Below, piece after piece: positions 11,052 to 19,015 of a stretch of DNA of 64,000 nucleotides. This stretch comes from Novosphingobium acidiphilum DSM 19966 (GTDB taxonomy: Bacteria; Pseudomonadota; Alphaproteobacteria; Sphingomonadales; Sphingomonadaceae): NCBI RefSeq assembly GCF_000429005.1, contig NZ_AUBA01000010.1, positions 81,922 to 145,921 of the forward strand, written 5' to 3'. The position numbers were made by a program, and so were the translations under genes. Under the pieces are notes generated by a model that did not search any database, had not been told where the DNA came from, and worked only from the letters and a program-made list of their open reading frames with translations. Positions within the stretch are counted from its first letter, which is position 1, and every line of letters begins with the position of its first letter.

Positions 11052-13493
11052 TCAATCGGCGCGGTCGGGCCGCATGGCCATGGCCGCCAGCCCTTCCGCC
11101 TCGACCAGCAGGTCTTCGTCGGCAGAGCCCAGCGGCAGGCTTTCGCGCCCGATCATCACCAGCACGGGCACCGCCAGAGGGCTGACGCGGTCGAGTTCCA
11201 CATGGACCAGACCCGCCGCCGCACGATCGAGCAGGTCGGCCAGCCGGCCCAGATCGGTCAGCCGCGCGCGGGCATCGGCCCAGGCCGCCTCGATCAGCAG
11301 ATGCCCGGGTTCGTACTTGCGCAGCACGTCATAGATCAGGTCGGTTGAAAACGAGACCTGCCGCCCGGTCTTGCGCTGTCCGGGCAATTGGCGTTCCACC
11401 AGTCCCGAAATCACCGCGACTTCGCGAAAGGCGCGGCGCAACAGGTATGAATTGCGCACCCATTCGTCGAATTCATCGGCCAGGATCGCCGGCGACAGCA
11501 GGGACGCCGGATCGGCGACAGGCCTGACCCCCCACACCGCCAGCGCATAGTCATTGGCGACAAAGCCCATCGGCGATAGCCCCGCGCTTTCCATCCGTCG
11601 GGTGATCAGCATGCCCAGCGACTGGTTCGCGGTCCACCCGGCGAACGTGTAGAACACGCTGTAGGCGCGGCCACCGTGCAGAAAGCTTTCCACCAGCAAG
11701 GTGCCGGGGCCCGGCATTGCGCTGCGCCAGTCCTGCATTTCCAGCCATTCGCGCACATCGTCGGGCATGCGTCCCCAGCCGGCGCGATCGGTCATCAGCG
11801 CCTGGACGCGCGTAGCCAGATGCGTGGTCAGCGGCAGGCGCGCGCCCATATAGCTGGGGATCTGGGCCGATTTGCGTGCGGCGTGGACGATCACCGCATT
11901 GTCGCGCAGTCCTTCGACCTCAAGATCAAGCCCGGCAAAGCGGAATGTATCGCCCGGCGCCAGTTGCGCCCCGAAATCCTCTTCGACTTTGCCCAGCGAC
12001 CGGCCGTTGCGAAACCGCACCTCGAGCATGTCCGAATCGACGATGATTCCGGCGTTGATCCGGTGCCGTGCGGCAAGATCGGGATGCGTCAGTCGCCATT
12101 GGCCATCGGCCTGCCGCACGATCCGCCTGAATTTGTCATAGGCGCGCAACGCATATCCACCGCTTGCCACGAATTCGAGCACGCGCTGCCAGGCGGGCGC
12201 GTCGATGCCCGCATAGGCCAGCGACGATCGCACCTGGGCGTGCAATTCCACCTCGTCAAACGGGCCCGCGCAGGCGCATGCCATGACATGTTGCGCCAGC
12301 ACGTCGAGCCCGCCCGGCCGGAATTCATCGCCATCGCGCTGGCCTTCGTTCACCGCGTCGCGCGCGGCCAGCGCCTCGAGAAATTCAAAGCGGTTGCCCG
12401 GCACCAGCACCGCGCGGCTGGGACTGTCGAGCCGGTGGTTGGCGCGCCCGATCCGCTGCAGCAGGCGGGATGAACCCTTGGGCGCGCCCATCTGCACCAC
12501 CAGATCGATATCGCCCCAATCGACCCCCAGATCGAGGCTGGCGGTGCACACCAGCGCGCGCAATTGGCCTTGGGCCATGGCGTTTTCAACTTTGGCGCGC
12601 GCCTCGCGGCTGAGCGATCCATGGTGGATGCCGATCGACAGCGTGTCGTCATTGGCATCCCACAGCTGCTGAAACAGATATTCCGCCAGAAACCGCGTGT
12701 TGGTAAAGATCAGCGTGGTGCGATGCCGCCGGATCAGGTCATAGACCTGCGGTACTGCCCAGGTCCCGGCATGCCCGCCCCACGGCACGCGCGCATCGAT
12801 CGGTTCCAGGATTTCCACCTCGGGCGGCGCGCCGCTGTCGCCTTCGACCAGCGCGACACTGTCCAGATCGCCCCACGGCGCCAGCCACGCGCGATAGGCC
12901 TCCGGATCGCCCAGCGTGGCCGACAGCGCGACACGCCGCATGCCCGGGCTGTGTGCCTGCAACCGGGTCAGCGCCAGCGCCAGCAGATCGCCGCGCTTTG
13001 ACGTGGCAAAGGCATGGATCTCGTCGATCACCACGCGTTGCAGACCGGCAAACAGGTCGGCGCTTTCGGGATAGCTGAGCAGCAAGGACAGCGATTCGGG
13101 GGTGGTCAGCAGCACGTGCGGCGGCCGCACCCTTTGCCGCGCCTTGCGGTCGCTTGGCGTATCGCCGCTGCGGGTTTCGATGCGGATGCCAAGACCCATG
13201 TCCTCGACCGGGGTCAGCAGATTGCGCTTCACATCGTGCGCCAGCGCCTTCAGCGGCGAGACATAGAGCGTGTGCAACCCCTCGGGCGGCGCGGCCCCGT
13301 TTAGCCGCGACGGCGCAAACGCCGCCAGCGTGGGCAGAAAGCCGGCCAGGGTCTTGCCCGCGCCGGTGTCGGCCACCAGCAGCGCGTGCTGTCCGCGCCC
13401 GGCCGCCGCCAGCATGTCGACCTGGTGCCGCCGCAATGCCCAGCCGCGCCCGGCAAACCACGCGGCAATCTCGGGGGGCAGGGCGTGGTCCAT
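11052..13493 (-). CDS. Lhr-type ('ligase-associated') DEXH-box DNA helicase
   Basis: ATP-dependent DNA helicase related to the Lhr core, probably in DNA repair. 813 residues from ATG 13493: Walker A ADTGAGKT (41-48), DEIH Walker B (VVIDEIHAF), SATLGD (motif III), then the second RecA domain with GIHHGSLSREAR and QRIGRANHR (motif VI), and a C-terminal Lhr/WH region. The length fits the ligase-associated subgroup, which usually sits in an operon with an ATP-dependent DNA ligase, a beta-CASP/MBL exonuclease and a phosphoesterase. None of those is next to it here; it follows a phosphomannomutase by 46 bp instead. The longer frame to 13601 lacks a ribosome site and is not used. Confidence 0.92.
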   Translation of the reverse strand: MDHALPPEIAAWFAGRGWALRRHQVDMLAAAGRGQHALLVADTGAGKTLAGFLPTLAAFAPSRLNGAAPPEGLHTLYVSPLKALAHDVKRNLLTPVEDMGLGIRIETRSGDTPSDRKARQRVRPPHVLLTTPESLSLLLSYPESADLFAGLQRVVIDEIHAFATSKRGDLLALALTRLQAHSPGMRRVALSATLGDPEAYRAWLAPWGDLDSVALVEGDSGAPPEVEILEPIDARVPWGGHAGTWAVPQVYDLIRRHRTTLIFTNTRFLAEYLFQQLWDANDDTLSIGIHHGSLSREARAKVENAMAQGQLRALVCTASLDLGVDWGDIDLVVQMGAPKGSSRLLQRIGRANHRLDSPSRAVLVPGNRFEFLEALAARDAVNEGQRDGDEFRPGGLDVLAQHVMACACAGPFDEVELHAQVRSSLAYAGIDAPAWQRVLEFVASGGYALRAYDKFRRIVRQADGQWRLTHPDLAARHRINAGIIVDSDMLEVRFRNGRSLGKVEEDFGAQLAPGDTFRFAGLDLEVEGLRDNAVIVHAARKSAQIPSYMGARLPLTTHLATRVQALMTDRAGWGRMPDDVREWLEMQDWRSAMPGPGTLLVESFLHGGRAYSVFYTFAGWTANQSLGMLITRRMESAGLSPMGFVANDYALAVWGVRPVADPASLLSPAILADEFDEWVRNSYLLRRAFREVAVISGLVERQLPGQRKTGRQVSFSTDLIYDVLRKYEPGHLLIEAAWADARARLTDLGRLADLLDRAAAGLVHVELDRVSPLAVPVLVMIGRESLPLGSADEDLLVEAEGLAAMAMRPDRAD

Positions 13494-13539
13494 GCCGCGC
13501 GTGATAGACCACCGCGCAGGTCTTGGCACCTGCCCCTGA

Positions 13540-14955
13540 TCAGATGCGGCGAATTCCCGCCGATCCCAGCCGCGCATCGAGATCGGCCAGCAGCCGTGCA
13601 AGCCCCCTGGCGGTCAGGCTTTCGGCGCGCGCGGTCAGCATGGCCTGGGTGTTCGAGGCGCGCAGCAGCCACCAGCCATCGGGCGTGGTCACCCGCGCGC
13701 CGTCGGTGGCGTCGAACACCACACCGTCATCGCGCAGCACGGCGATGATCTGCGCCACCGCCGAAAACGGATCGATCCCCGGCACCGCAAAGCGCAAGTC
13801 GGGCGTGACATGGGTCCGGGGCATCGCATCGCGCAGCGCGGTGACCGATGCCCCCAACCGCACCGATGCCGCCAGCACGCGCAGCGCGCCATACAGCGCA
13901 TCGTCATAGCCGTAATAGTCATCGGCAAAGAACAGGTGACCGGTCATTTCGCCGGCCAGCACGGCGCCAGATTGCTTCATTCCGGATTTGATCAGCGAAT
14001 GCCCGGTCGGGGCGATCTGCGCGATGCCGCCCCATGCCGTGATCGCGTCAAACAGCACCTGGCTGCATTTTACATCGGCCATGATCCGCGCGCCGGGATA
14101 CCGGGCCAGCAGGTCCTGCGCCAGGATCTGCACGATCTGATCCCCCCACAGCACGCGCCCGCGCCCGTCGACCACGCCCAGCCGATCGCCATCCCCATCG
14201 AAGGCAAAACCGATATCGATCTTTCCCGACGCGACAGCGGTGATCAGATCCTGAAGGTTTTCGATCTCGGTAGGATCAGGGTGGTGATTGGGAAAATGGC
14301 CGTCGACCGACGTGTGGAACAGGACATGCTGCCCCGGCAAATGACGGACCAGCCGTTCGATCAGCGGGCCGGCGGCGCCGTTGCCCGCATCCCAGCCGAT
14401 GCGCAGCGGTTCAATGCCGGCCGGATCTATTCCGTCCAGCGCGTGGAGGATGCGTTCAACATAGGCCCCGGCCAGATCGACTGTCTCGATGCCGCCCCGA
14501 TCGCACACCCGATCCCATTCGCCCGTGGCGGCGATGCGCCCCAGATCGACTATGTCATTGCCAAAGAACGGTTGCCCGCCAAGATCCAGCTTGAAGCCGT
14601 TGTGGTCCTTGGGGTTATGGCTGCCGGTTACCTCTATGCCGCCGTGCACGTCTGGGGCTGAAGCGACCGCGTAATACAGCAGCGGTGTGGGTGCCGGGCC
14701 AATCCGTCGCACGGTGATCCCGCCATCGCACAGCCCCTGCACCAGCGCGGCCTCAAGCTTTGGCGAACTTAGCCGCCCGTCGTAGCCCACGGCGACGCGC
14801 ATACCCCCGGCACGGCGCACCACAGTGGCAAAACTGCGTCCCACGGACCAGGCATCGCGCGGGGACAGCGTTTCGCCCCACACCCCGCGCATGTCGTATT
14901 CGCGCAACAGGCCGGGGTCGAAGCGATGGCGTTCGACCCGCAACCGGTCAGGCAC
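13540..14955 (-). CDS. Phosphomannomutase/phosphoglucomutase
   Basis: Interconverts hexose 1- and 6-phosphates, supplying sugar nucleotides for polysaccharide and envelope. 471 residues: active-site phosphoserine loop TGSHNPKDHNG (Ser 112), metal loop FDGDGDRLGV (near 240), sugar-binding GEMTGH, and a C-terminal phosphate-binding RASNTQ. The start is GTG 14953-14955, which overlaps the stop of the upstream J-domain gene by 8 bp, so translation is probably coupled; no in-frame ATG fits better. The mannose or glucose preference cannot be read from sequence, hence no symbol. Confidence 0.94.
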   Translation of the reverse strand: MPDRLRVERHRFDPGLLREYDMRGVWGETLSPRDAWSVGRSFATVVRRAGGMRVAVGYDGRLSSPKLEAALVQGLCDGGITVRRIGPAPTPLLYYAVASAPDVHGGIEVTGSHNPKDHNGFKLDLGGQPFFGNDIVDLGRIAATGEWDRVCDRGGIETVDLAGAYVERILHALDGIDPAGIEPLRIGWDAGNGAAGPLIERLVRHLPGQHVLFHTSVDGHFPNHHPDPTEIENLQDLITAVASGKIDIGFAFDGDGDRLGVVDGRGRVLWGDQIVQILAQDLLARYPGARIMADVKCSQVLFDAITAWGGIAQIAPTGHSLIKSGMKQSGAVLAGEMTGHLFFADDYYGYDDALYGALRVLAASVRLGASVTALRDAMPRTHVTPDLRFAVPGIDPFSAVAQIIAVLRDDGVVFDATDGARVTTPDGWWLLRASNTQAMLTARAESLTARGLARLLADLDARLGSAGIRRI

Positions 14956-15241
14956 GGTTGGCCGGGCCCAGCCGTGCCAGCAGCAGATCGCGCGCATCGT
15001 TGGCTTCGTGGACGGCTTCGTTGCTGCCCCCGCGATCGGGGTGGACTTGTGCGATCAGCCGGCGGTGCGCATCGATGATGGTTTCGCGCCCGGCGTCGGT
15101 GCCCACGCCCAGCAGCGTGCGCGCGCGCCGTTCCGATTTGCGCGCATCGCGCGCCTGCCACCACACCCACGGCCACTGCCCGGTCAGAAACCGGATCGCC
15201 AGACTGCCGAGCAGTGCAAGCTCGGCCAATTTAAGGATCAT
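14948..15241 (-). CDS. Membrane-anchored J-domain protein
   Basis: 97 residues. An N-terminal hydrophobic helix (about 1-30, ending at a tryptophan cluster) is followed by a short J-domain-like fold with the HPD motif in AQVHPDRGGSNEAV. Such proteins stimulate Hsp70 ATPase and here would act at the inner membrane. It starts at ATG 15239-15241, overlapping the mipZ stop (ATGA), and overlaps the next gene's GTG. The tight coupling to a division-site ATPase is suggestive but does not prove a shared job. Confidence 0.88.
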   Translation of the reverse strand: MILKLAELALLGSLAIRFLTGQWPWVWWQARDARKSERRARTLLGVGTDAGRETIIDAHRRLIAQVHPDRGGSNEAVHEANDARDLLLARLGPANRA

Positions 15242-16053
15242 GTCACGCCTTCGAGCGCGAGCTGGCCTTTGGTGGCAACGGTCGGCAGGTTCAGCCCCGC
15301 GATCAAGGTGCGCAATTCCTGCCGCGCGACCAGATGGCTGGTGCCCAGTTCGCCCAGGTGTCCCTTGTCGAGCAGGGTCAGGCCGCTGGGAAACAGTTCG
15401 CGATAGATTACGCGTTCGGACAGGCCGCTGGCCACGCGAAACCCGACCCGGCGCGACAGTTCGGTCAGCGCCTGGTCAATGCGGCGCTGGTTGCGCGCCT
15501 CGGTATAGCCGGTGCGGTTGCGCACCACGACCCAATCCATTTCCCGGCGGGCATCGCGGATGGTTGCCATTGCGCGTTTTTTGCGCGCCTCCCAGATCAG
15601 TTCGGCATAGAACGACAGGCGTCGCACCTTGAACGTTTCGGCATCGACCTGCCCGATCAGGTCGAAATCGACAAAGCTGTCGTTGAGCGGGGTGACCAGC
15701 GTATCGGCGCGCGTCGCCACATGGCGGGCCAGCGGATCGTCGCGGCCGGGCGTGTCGAACACGATGAAATCGGCATCCGCGCCCATTGTGGTGGTCAGCG
15801 CATCCAGTTCTTCCACGCTGTCGCCCGCGTAGACCGCAAAATTCGCGGTGGGCAACGCAATGTCGCGCCGCCGCTGCGTCTCGGCGCGATTTTCCAGATA
15901 GCGGTGCAATGTGCGCTGCCGGCTGTCGAGATCGATCGCGGCCACCCGCGCGCCCTGATAGGCCAGCGCGATGGCGCAATGCACGGCGGTGGTGGATTTG
16001 CCCGTGCCGCCTTTTTCGTTGGCAAACACGATGCGGTGTGGGCCGTTCGACAC
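15238..16053 (-). CDS. mipZ: Division plane positioning ATPase MipZ (ParA family)
   Basis: In Caulobacter, MipZ binds ParB near origins and inhibits FtsZ, placing the septum at mid-cell. 271 residues: deviant Walker A ANEKGGTGKSTTA (Lys 14 and Lys 19), AAIDLDSRQ, Walker B-like FIVFDTPGRDD. I chose GTG 16051-16053 because AAGGAAGAG lies ideally upstream, giving the short N-terminus typical of MipZ; a GTG at 16086 would add eleven residues. First gene of a coupled operon with the J-domain and phosphomannomutase genes. The family separation from other ParA/MinD proteins rests on overall resemblance. Confidence 0.9.
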   Translation of the reverse strand: MSNGPHRIVFANEKGGTGKSTTAVHCAIALAYQGARVAAIDLDSRQRTLHRYLENRAETQRRRDIALPTANFAVYAGDSVEELDALTTTMGADADFIVFDTPGRDDPLARHVATRADTLVTPLNDSFVDFDLIGQVDAETFKVRRLSFYAELIWEARKKRAMATIRDARREMDWVVVRNRTGYTEARNQRRIDQALTELSRRVGFRVASGLSERVIYRELFPSGLTLLDKGHLGELGTSHLVARQELRTLIAGLNLPTVATKGQLALEGVT

Positions 16054-16146
16054 AATCTCTTCCTTCTTTGGCCGCTGGGCGGGCACAGACGCTTGAATGG
16101 CACGGGGTGCGGGGCTAGGCCGGATCGGCTATAGCGCGAAAGGCCC

Positions 16147-16176
16147 GACCGCAACCCCTTGTACAAGACCGCAACC
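16147..16176. repeat. Two direct repeats in the mipZ-panC divergent promoter region
   Basis: GACCGCAACC occurs at 16147-16156 and 16167-16176, exactly 20 bp (about two helical turns) apart, with a TTGTACAA palindrome in the spacer (16159-16166). It could be a regulator site serving either divergent gene. No regulator is assigned. Confidence 0.35.
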
Positions 16177-16243
16177 GGGTTGTGCCCGACCGTGATCATG
16201 CAGGGTCATCGTTGGTCGGGATGGTAAAGGAGACACTGGCCCC

Positions 16244-17134
16244 ATGCAAACCGTCTCTACCCGCGCCGGGCTGGCAAAGGCCGTGGCCGGGCTCAAAATC
16301 GGGGGAAAAACCCTGGCGCTGGTGCCGACCATGGGTGCGCTGCACGACGGGCACATGACGCTGGTGCGGCAGGCCCGTGCGCATGCCGACCACGTGGTGG
16401 TGTCGATCTTTGTCAATCCGATGCAATTTGGCGCGAACGAGGATCTGGACGCCTATCCGCGCCAGATGGACGCCGACGCCCGCCAGTTGCGCACGGCCGG
16501 GGTCGATCTGCTGTGGGCGCCGACCGTGGCCGAAATGTATCCCGATGGTTTTGCCACCACGGTCAGCGTGGCCGGGCTCGATCGGGTGCTGTGCGGGATG
16601 CACCGGCCGGGGCATTTCGACGGCGTGGCCACGGTCGTGCTGAAACTGTTCAACCAGGTGCGGCCCGACGTGGCGCTGTTTGGCGAAAAGGACTGGCAAC
16701 AGCTGACCATCATCCGCCGCATGGCGCGCGATCTGGATCTGGCGCAGCCGCATGTCGACCGGATCGTGGGCGTGTCCACCGTGCGCGAAGCCGATGGCCT
16801 GGCGATGAGCAGCCGCAACCGGTACCTGTCCGCCGACCAGCGCGCGCAGGCCGCCGCGCTCAATCGGGCGATGCGGTTGTGCGTCGGCGCGGTGCTGGCG
16901 GGCGAAGCGATCGGCATGGCGCTTGACCGGTTGCGCCGCGCGGTGCTGGCCGCCGGGTTTGACCGGATCGACTATGCCGATCTGCGCGCGGCCGATACGC
17001 TGGATGATCTGGCGCAATGGCACGGCGGTGCGGCGCGATTGCTGGTGGCGGCGCATATCGGCCGCACGCGGCTGATCGACAATATGGCGATTGATCCCGC
17101 GATGGCGATCATGCCCCAGACCGAAAACGCATAA
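16244..17134 (+). CDS. panC: Pantothenate synthetase
   Basis: Joins pantoate and beta-alanine with ATP to give pantothenate, the precursor of coenzyme A. 296 residues: PTMGALHDGH (28-37) with the HxGH nucleotide-binding signature, FVNPMQF, CGMHRPGHFDGV, FGEKDWQQL, and the KMSKS-like MSSRNRYL. Divergent from mipZ. An AAAGGAG ribosome site precedes ATG 16244. panB and panD are not in the window. Confidence 0.97.
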   Translation: MQTVSTRAGLAKAVAGLKIGGKTLALVPTMGALHDGHMTLVRQARAHADHVVVSIFVNPMQFGANEDLDAYPRQMDADARQLRTAGVDLLWAPTVAEMYPDGFATTVSVAGLDRVLCGMHRPGHFDGVATVVLKLFNQVRPDVALFGEKDWQQLTIIRRMARDLDLAQPHVDRIVGVSTVREADGLAMSSRNRYLSADQRAQAAALNRAMRLCVGAVLAGEAIGMALDRLRRAVLAAGFDRIDYADLRAADTLDDLAQWHGGAARLLVAAHIGRTRLIDNMAIDPAMAIMPQTENA

Positions 17135-17151
17135 TCAGGGAAGGGATGACA

Positions 17152-17919
17152 ATGGCGACACAGATCAGATCCAACATCGGTTGCAGCGATGCCGAATGGC
17201 AGGCCCGGCAGGAACTGGCGGCGTGCTATCGCATCTTTGACCTGCTCGGCTGGTCCGAATCGGTGTACAATCACATCTCGGTAAAAGTGCCCGATGAAGA
17301 CGGCGCGTTCCTGATCAACCCCTATGGCCTGCTGTACAACGAGGTGACGGCCAGCAATCTGGTCAAGATCGATATCGACGGCAATATTATCGGATCAAGC
17401 CAGTATCCGGTGAACAAGGCGGGATTTACCCAGCACGCGCTGTTTCACCGCCACCTGCACTGGGCCAACGCGATCTGCCATGTGCACACCACCGCTTCGA
17501 TGGCCGTGTGCAGCCTGGAGGCGGGGCTGATGCCGATCAATTTCTATGCCTGCAATTTCATCGGACGGCTGGCCTATCACGAATTCGAAGGGGTGACGGT
17601 GCGCGCCGAAGAGGGTGAGCGGCTGTTGCAGAACCTGGGTGACAAGAACATCCTGATGCTGCGCAACCACGGCCCGGTGGTGCTGGCGCCCACGCTGCCG
17701 TCGATGTTCATCCAGATGTGGGCGCTGCAACGCGCCTGCGAAATCCAGATGGCCACGCTGTCGATGGGCCAGCCCGCCATCTGTATCCCCGACGAGGTGG
17801 TGGCGGTGCACCAGCGCGATTTGCGCGAAGTGGCCGTGCCCGGCACCATGCCCGGCGCCACCGACTTTGCCGCCTGGACCCGCCGGATCGATCAGATCGA
17901 CCGCAGCTGGCGCGATTAG
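17152..17919 (+). CDS. Class II aldolase/adducin domain protein
   Basis: 255 residues of the class II aldolase/adducin fold. A metal-binding HVHT lies near residue 110 and a further histidine-rich MLRNHGPVV near 168. The family includes fuculose-1-phosphate aldolase and related enzymes, but the long-chain form seen here, often annotated only as 'class II aldolase/adducin', has no settled substrate. I prefer ATG 17152, since GGGAAGGG sits six bases upstream, over ATG 17146, which directly abuts it. It is followed after 11 bp by an orphan [2Fe-2S] gene, suggesting an operon. Confidence 0.9.
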   Translation: MATQIRSNIGCSDAEWQARQELAACYRIFDLLGWSESVYNHISVKVPDEDGAFLINPYGLLYNEVTASNLVKIDIDGNIIGSSQYPVNKAGFTQHALFHRHLHWANAICHVHTTASMAVCSLEAGLMPINFYACNFIGRLAYHEFEGVTVRAEEGERLLQNLGDKNILMLRNHGPVVLAPTLPSMFIQMWALQRACEIQMATLSMGQPAICIPDEVVAVHQRDLREVAVPGTMPGATDFAAWTRRIDQIDRSWRD

Positions 17920-17930
17920 AAGCTGCCGGC

Positions 17931-18440
17931 ATGGCGCGTCTGACCGTCAACAACCAGCCGGTAGAGTTCAAGCTCGATGCGCAGACCCCGCTGCTGTGGG
18001 CTTTGCGCGATGCGGCCAATCTGACCGGCACCAAGTATGGCTGCGGCACCGGCGAATGCGGCGCCTGCATGGTGCTGGTCGACGGCCAGGCGATGCCCAG
18101 CTGCATGTTGAGCCTGGGCGAGGCAGAGGGGCGCGCCGTGATCACCATCGAAGGCCTGTCGCCCGATCGCAACCACCCGGTGCAACAGGCGTTTGTGGCC
18201 GAACAGGCGATCCAGTGCGGATTCTGCACGCCGGGGCTGGTGATCGCCGCCGCCGGGCTGCTGGCGCGCAATGTCAACCCGACCGAGGCGGACATTGCGC
18301 GTGCCATCACCAACATCTGTCGCTGCGGCGTGCAACCCCGCCTGCTGCGCACGATCGCGCGTGCAGGGCGCATCATGCGCGGCGAAGAACCCGGCGTGCG
18401 CGTGCCGGCGCCGGCCACTGCAACAACACCCGGGCTGTAA
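17931..18440 (+). CDS. Orphan (2Fe-2S) subunit of the xanthine/isoquinoline oxidoreductase type
   Basis: 169 residues: an N-terminal ferredoxin-like domain with cluster ligands at Cys 38, 43, 46 and 58 (CGTGECGAC then C), and a helical [2Fe-2S] domain with Cys 96, 99, 130 and 132 (QCGFCTPG, ICRCG). This is the small electron-transfer subunit of molybdenum hydroxylases such as isoquinoline 1-oxidoreductase. No molybdopterin large subunit or FAD subunit lies on either side: upstream is the aldolase-like gene, downstream arsC. ATG 17931 starts 11 bp after the aldolase stop. The partner must be elsewhere, or the protein has another role. Confidence 0.93.
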   Translation: MARLTVNNQPVEFKLDAQTPLLWALRDAANLTGTKYGCGTGECGACMVLVDGQAMPSCMLSLGEAEGRAVITIEGLSPDRNHPVQQAFVAEQAIQCGFCTPGLVIAAAGLLARNVNPTEADIARAITNICRCGVQPRLLRTIARAGRIMRGEEPGVRVPAPATATTPGL

Positions 18441-18442
18441 AA

Positions 18443-18465
18443 GGTCCCCCCTCAGAAGGGGGGCC
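18443..18465 (+). other. Hairpin between the [2Fe-2S] gene and arsC
   Basis: CCCCCCT (18446-18452) pairs with AGGGGGG (18457-18463), 4-nt loop, with a GG/CC extension across a bulge. There is no T-tract, so it is likely an intra-operon mRNA structure. Confidence 0.4.
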
Positions 18466-18484
18466 GCACAGGAAAGGACCATCG

Positions 18485-18826
18485 ATGAAGGCCACAATCT
18501 GGCACAACCCCGGCTGCGGCACATCGCGCAACACGCTGGCCCTGCTGAACGACGCCGGCGCCGAGGTGACCGTGGTTGAATACCTCAAAACCCCGCCCAC
18601 CGCGGAAAAGCTGGCGCAACTTTACCGCGATGCGGGCCTGACCCCGCAACAGGGCCTGCGCCTGCGCGGCACCGACGCGGCGGAACGCGGGTTGCCCGAG
18701 GCCGATGACGCCTGCGTGCTGGCGGCGATGGTGGCGGACCCCAGGCTGATCGAACGGCCCCTGGTCGAAACGGACCAGGGCGTGCGGCTGTGCCGACCCA
18801 AGGAACGCGTGCTGGACATCGTTTGA
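18485..18826 (+). CDS. arsC: Arsenate reductase (glutaredoxin-dependent type)
   Basis: 113 residues of the ArsC/Spx thioredoxin-fold family. The catalytic cysteine is Cys 11 in NPGCGTSRN; RLRGTDA and ERPLVE carry the other conserved arginines of ArsC. It would reduce arsenate to arsenite with glutathione and glutaredoxin. AGGAAAGGA precedes ATG 18485. There is no arsR, arsB or acr3 nearby, so this may be a housekeeping ArsC-like reductase (YfgD/arsenate reductase type) rather than part of a resistance operon. Confidence 0.92.
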   Translation: MKATIWHNPGCGTSRNTLALLNDAGAEVTVVEYLKTPPTAEKLAQLYRDAGLTPQQGLRLRGTDAAERGLPEADDACVLAAMVADPRLIERPLVETDQGVRLCRPKERVLDIV

Positions 18827-18861
18827 CCGCGCGACGTGCGGCGCCGCTGCGCGCGGCGCGC

Positions 18862-18975
18862 TCAATAGGGCAGAAAGCGCCCGGCCGCGATCAGCGCGGT
18901 GGCGCAGCCGAGCACGGCGGTGAAGCGCAGGGCTTCCTGCAGCAGCAGGGCAGGGTGGCGCAAGGTCTGGACCAT
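18862..18975 (-). CDS. Possible 37-residue membrane peptide
   Basis: ATG 18973-18975 to TGA 18862-18864 encodes 37 residues: a basic N-terminal part (MVQTLRHPALLLQEALR), then one hydrophobic helix (FTAVLGCATALIAAGRFL) ending PY. It lies 40 bp behind the M14 peptidase on the same strand, in a gap that otherwise has no gene. The ribosome site is weak. The composition is like real single-span microproteins, but a chance frame cannot be excluded without comparison. Confidence 0.45.
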   Translation of the reverse strand: MVQTLRHPALLLQEALRFTAVLGCATALIAAGRFLPY

Positions 18976-19015
18976 GCGCCATTGTGCGCAGCCGGCGGTT
19001 AAAACATCGTAAATG

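Noticed and set aside
11676..12473. 265-residue plus-strand frame over the helicase
   Set aside because: Antisense to a motif-verified helicase, no start signal.
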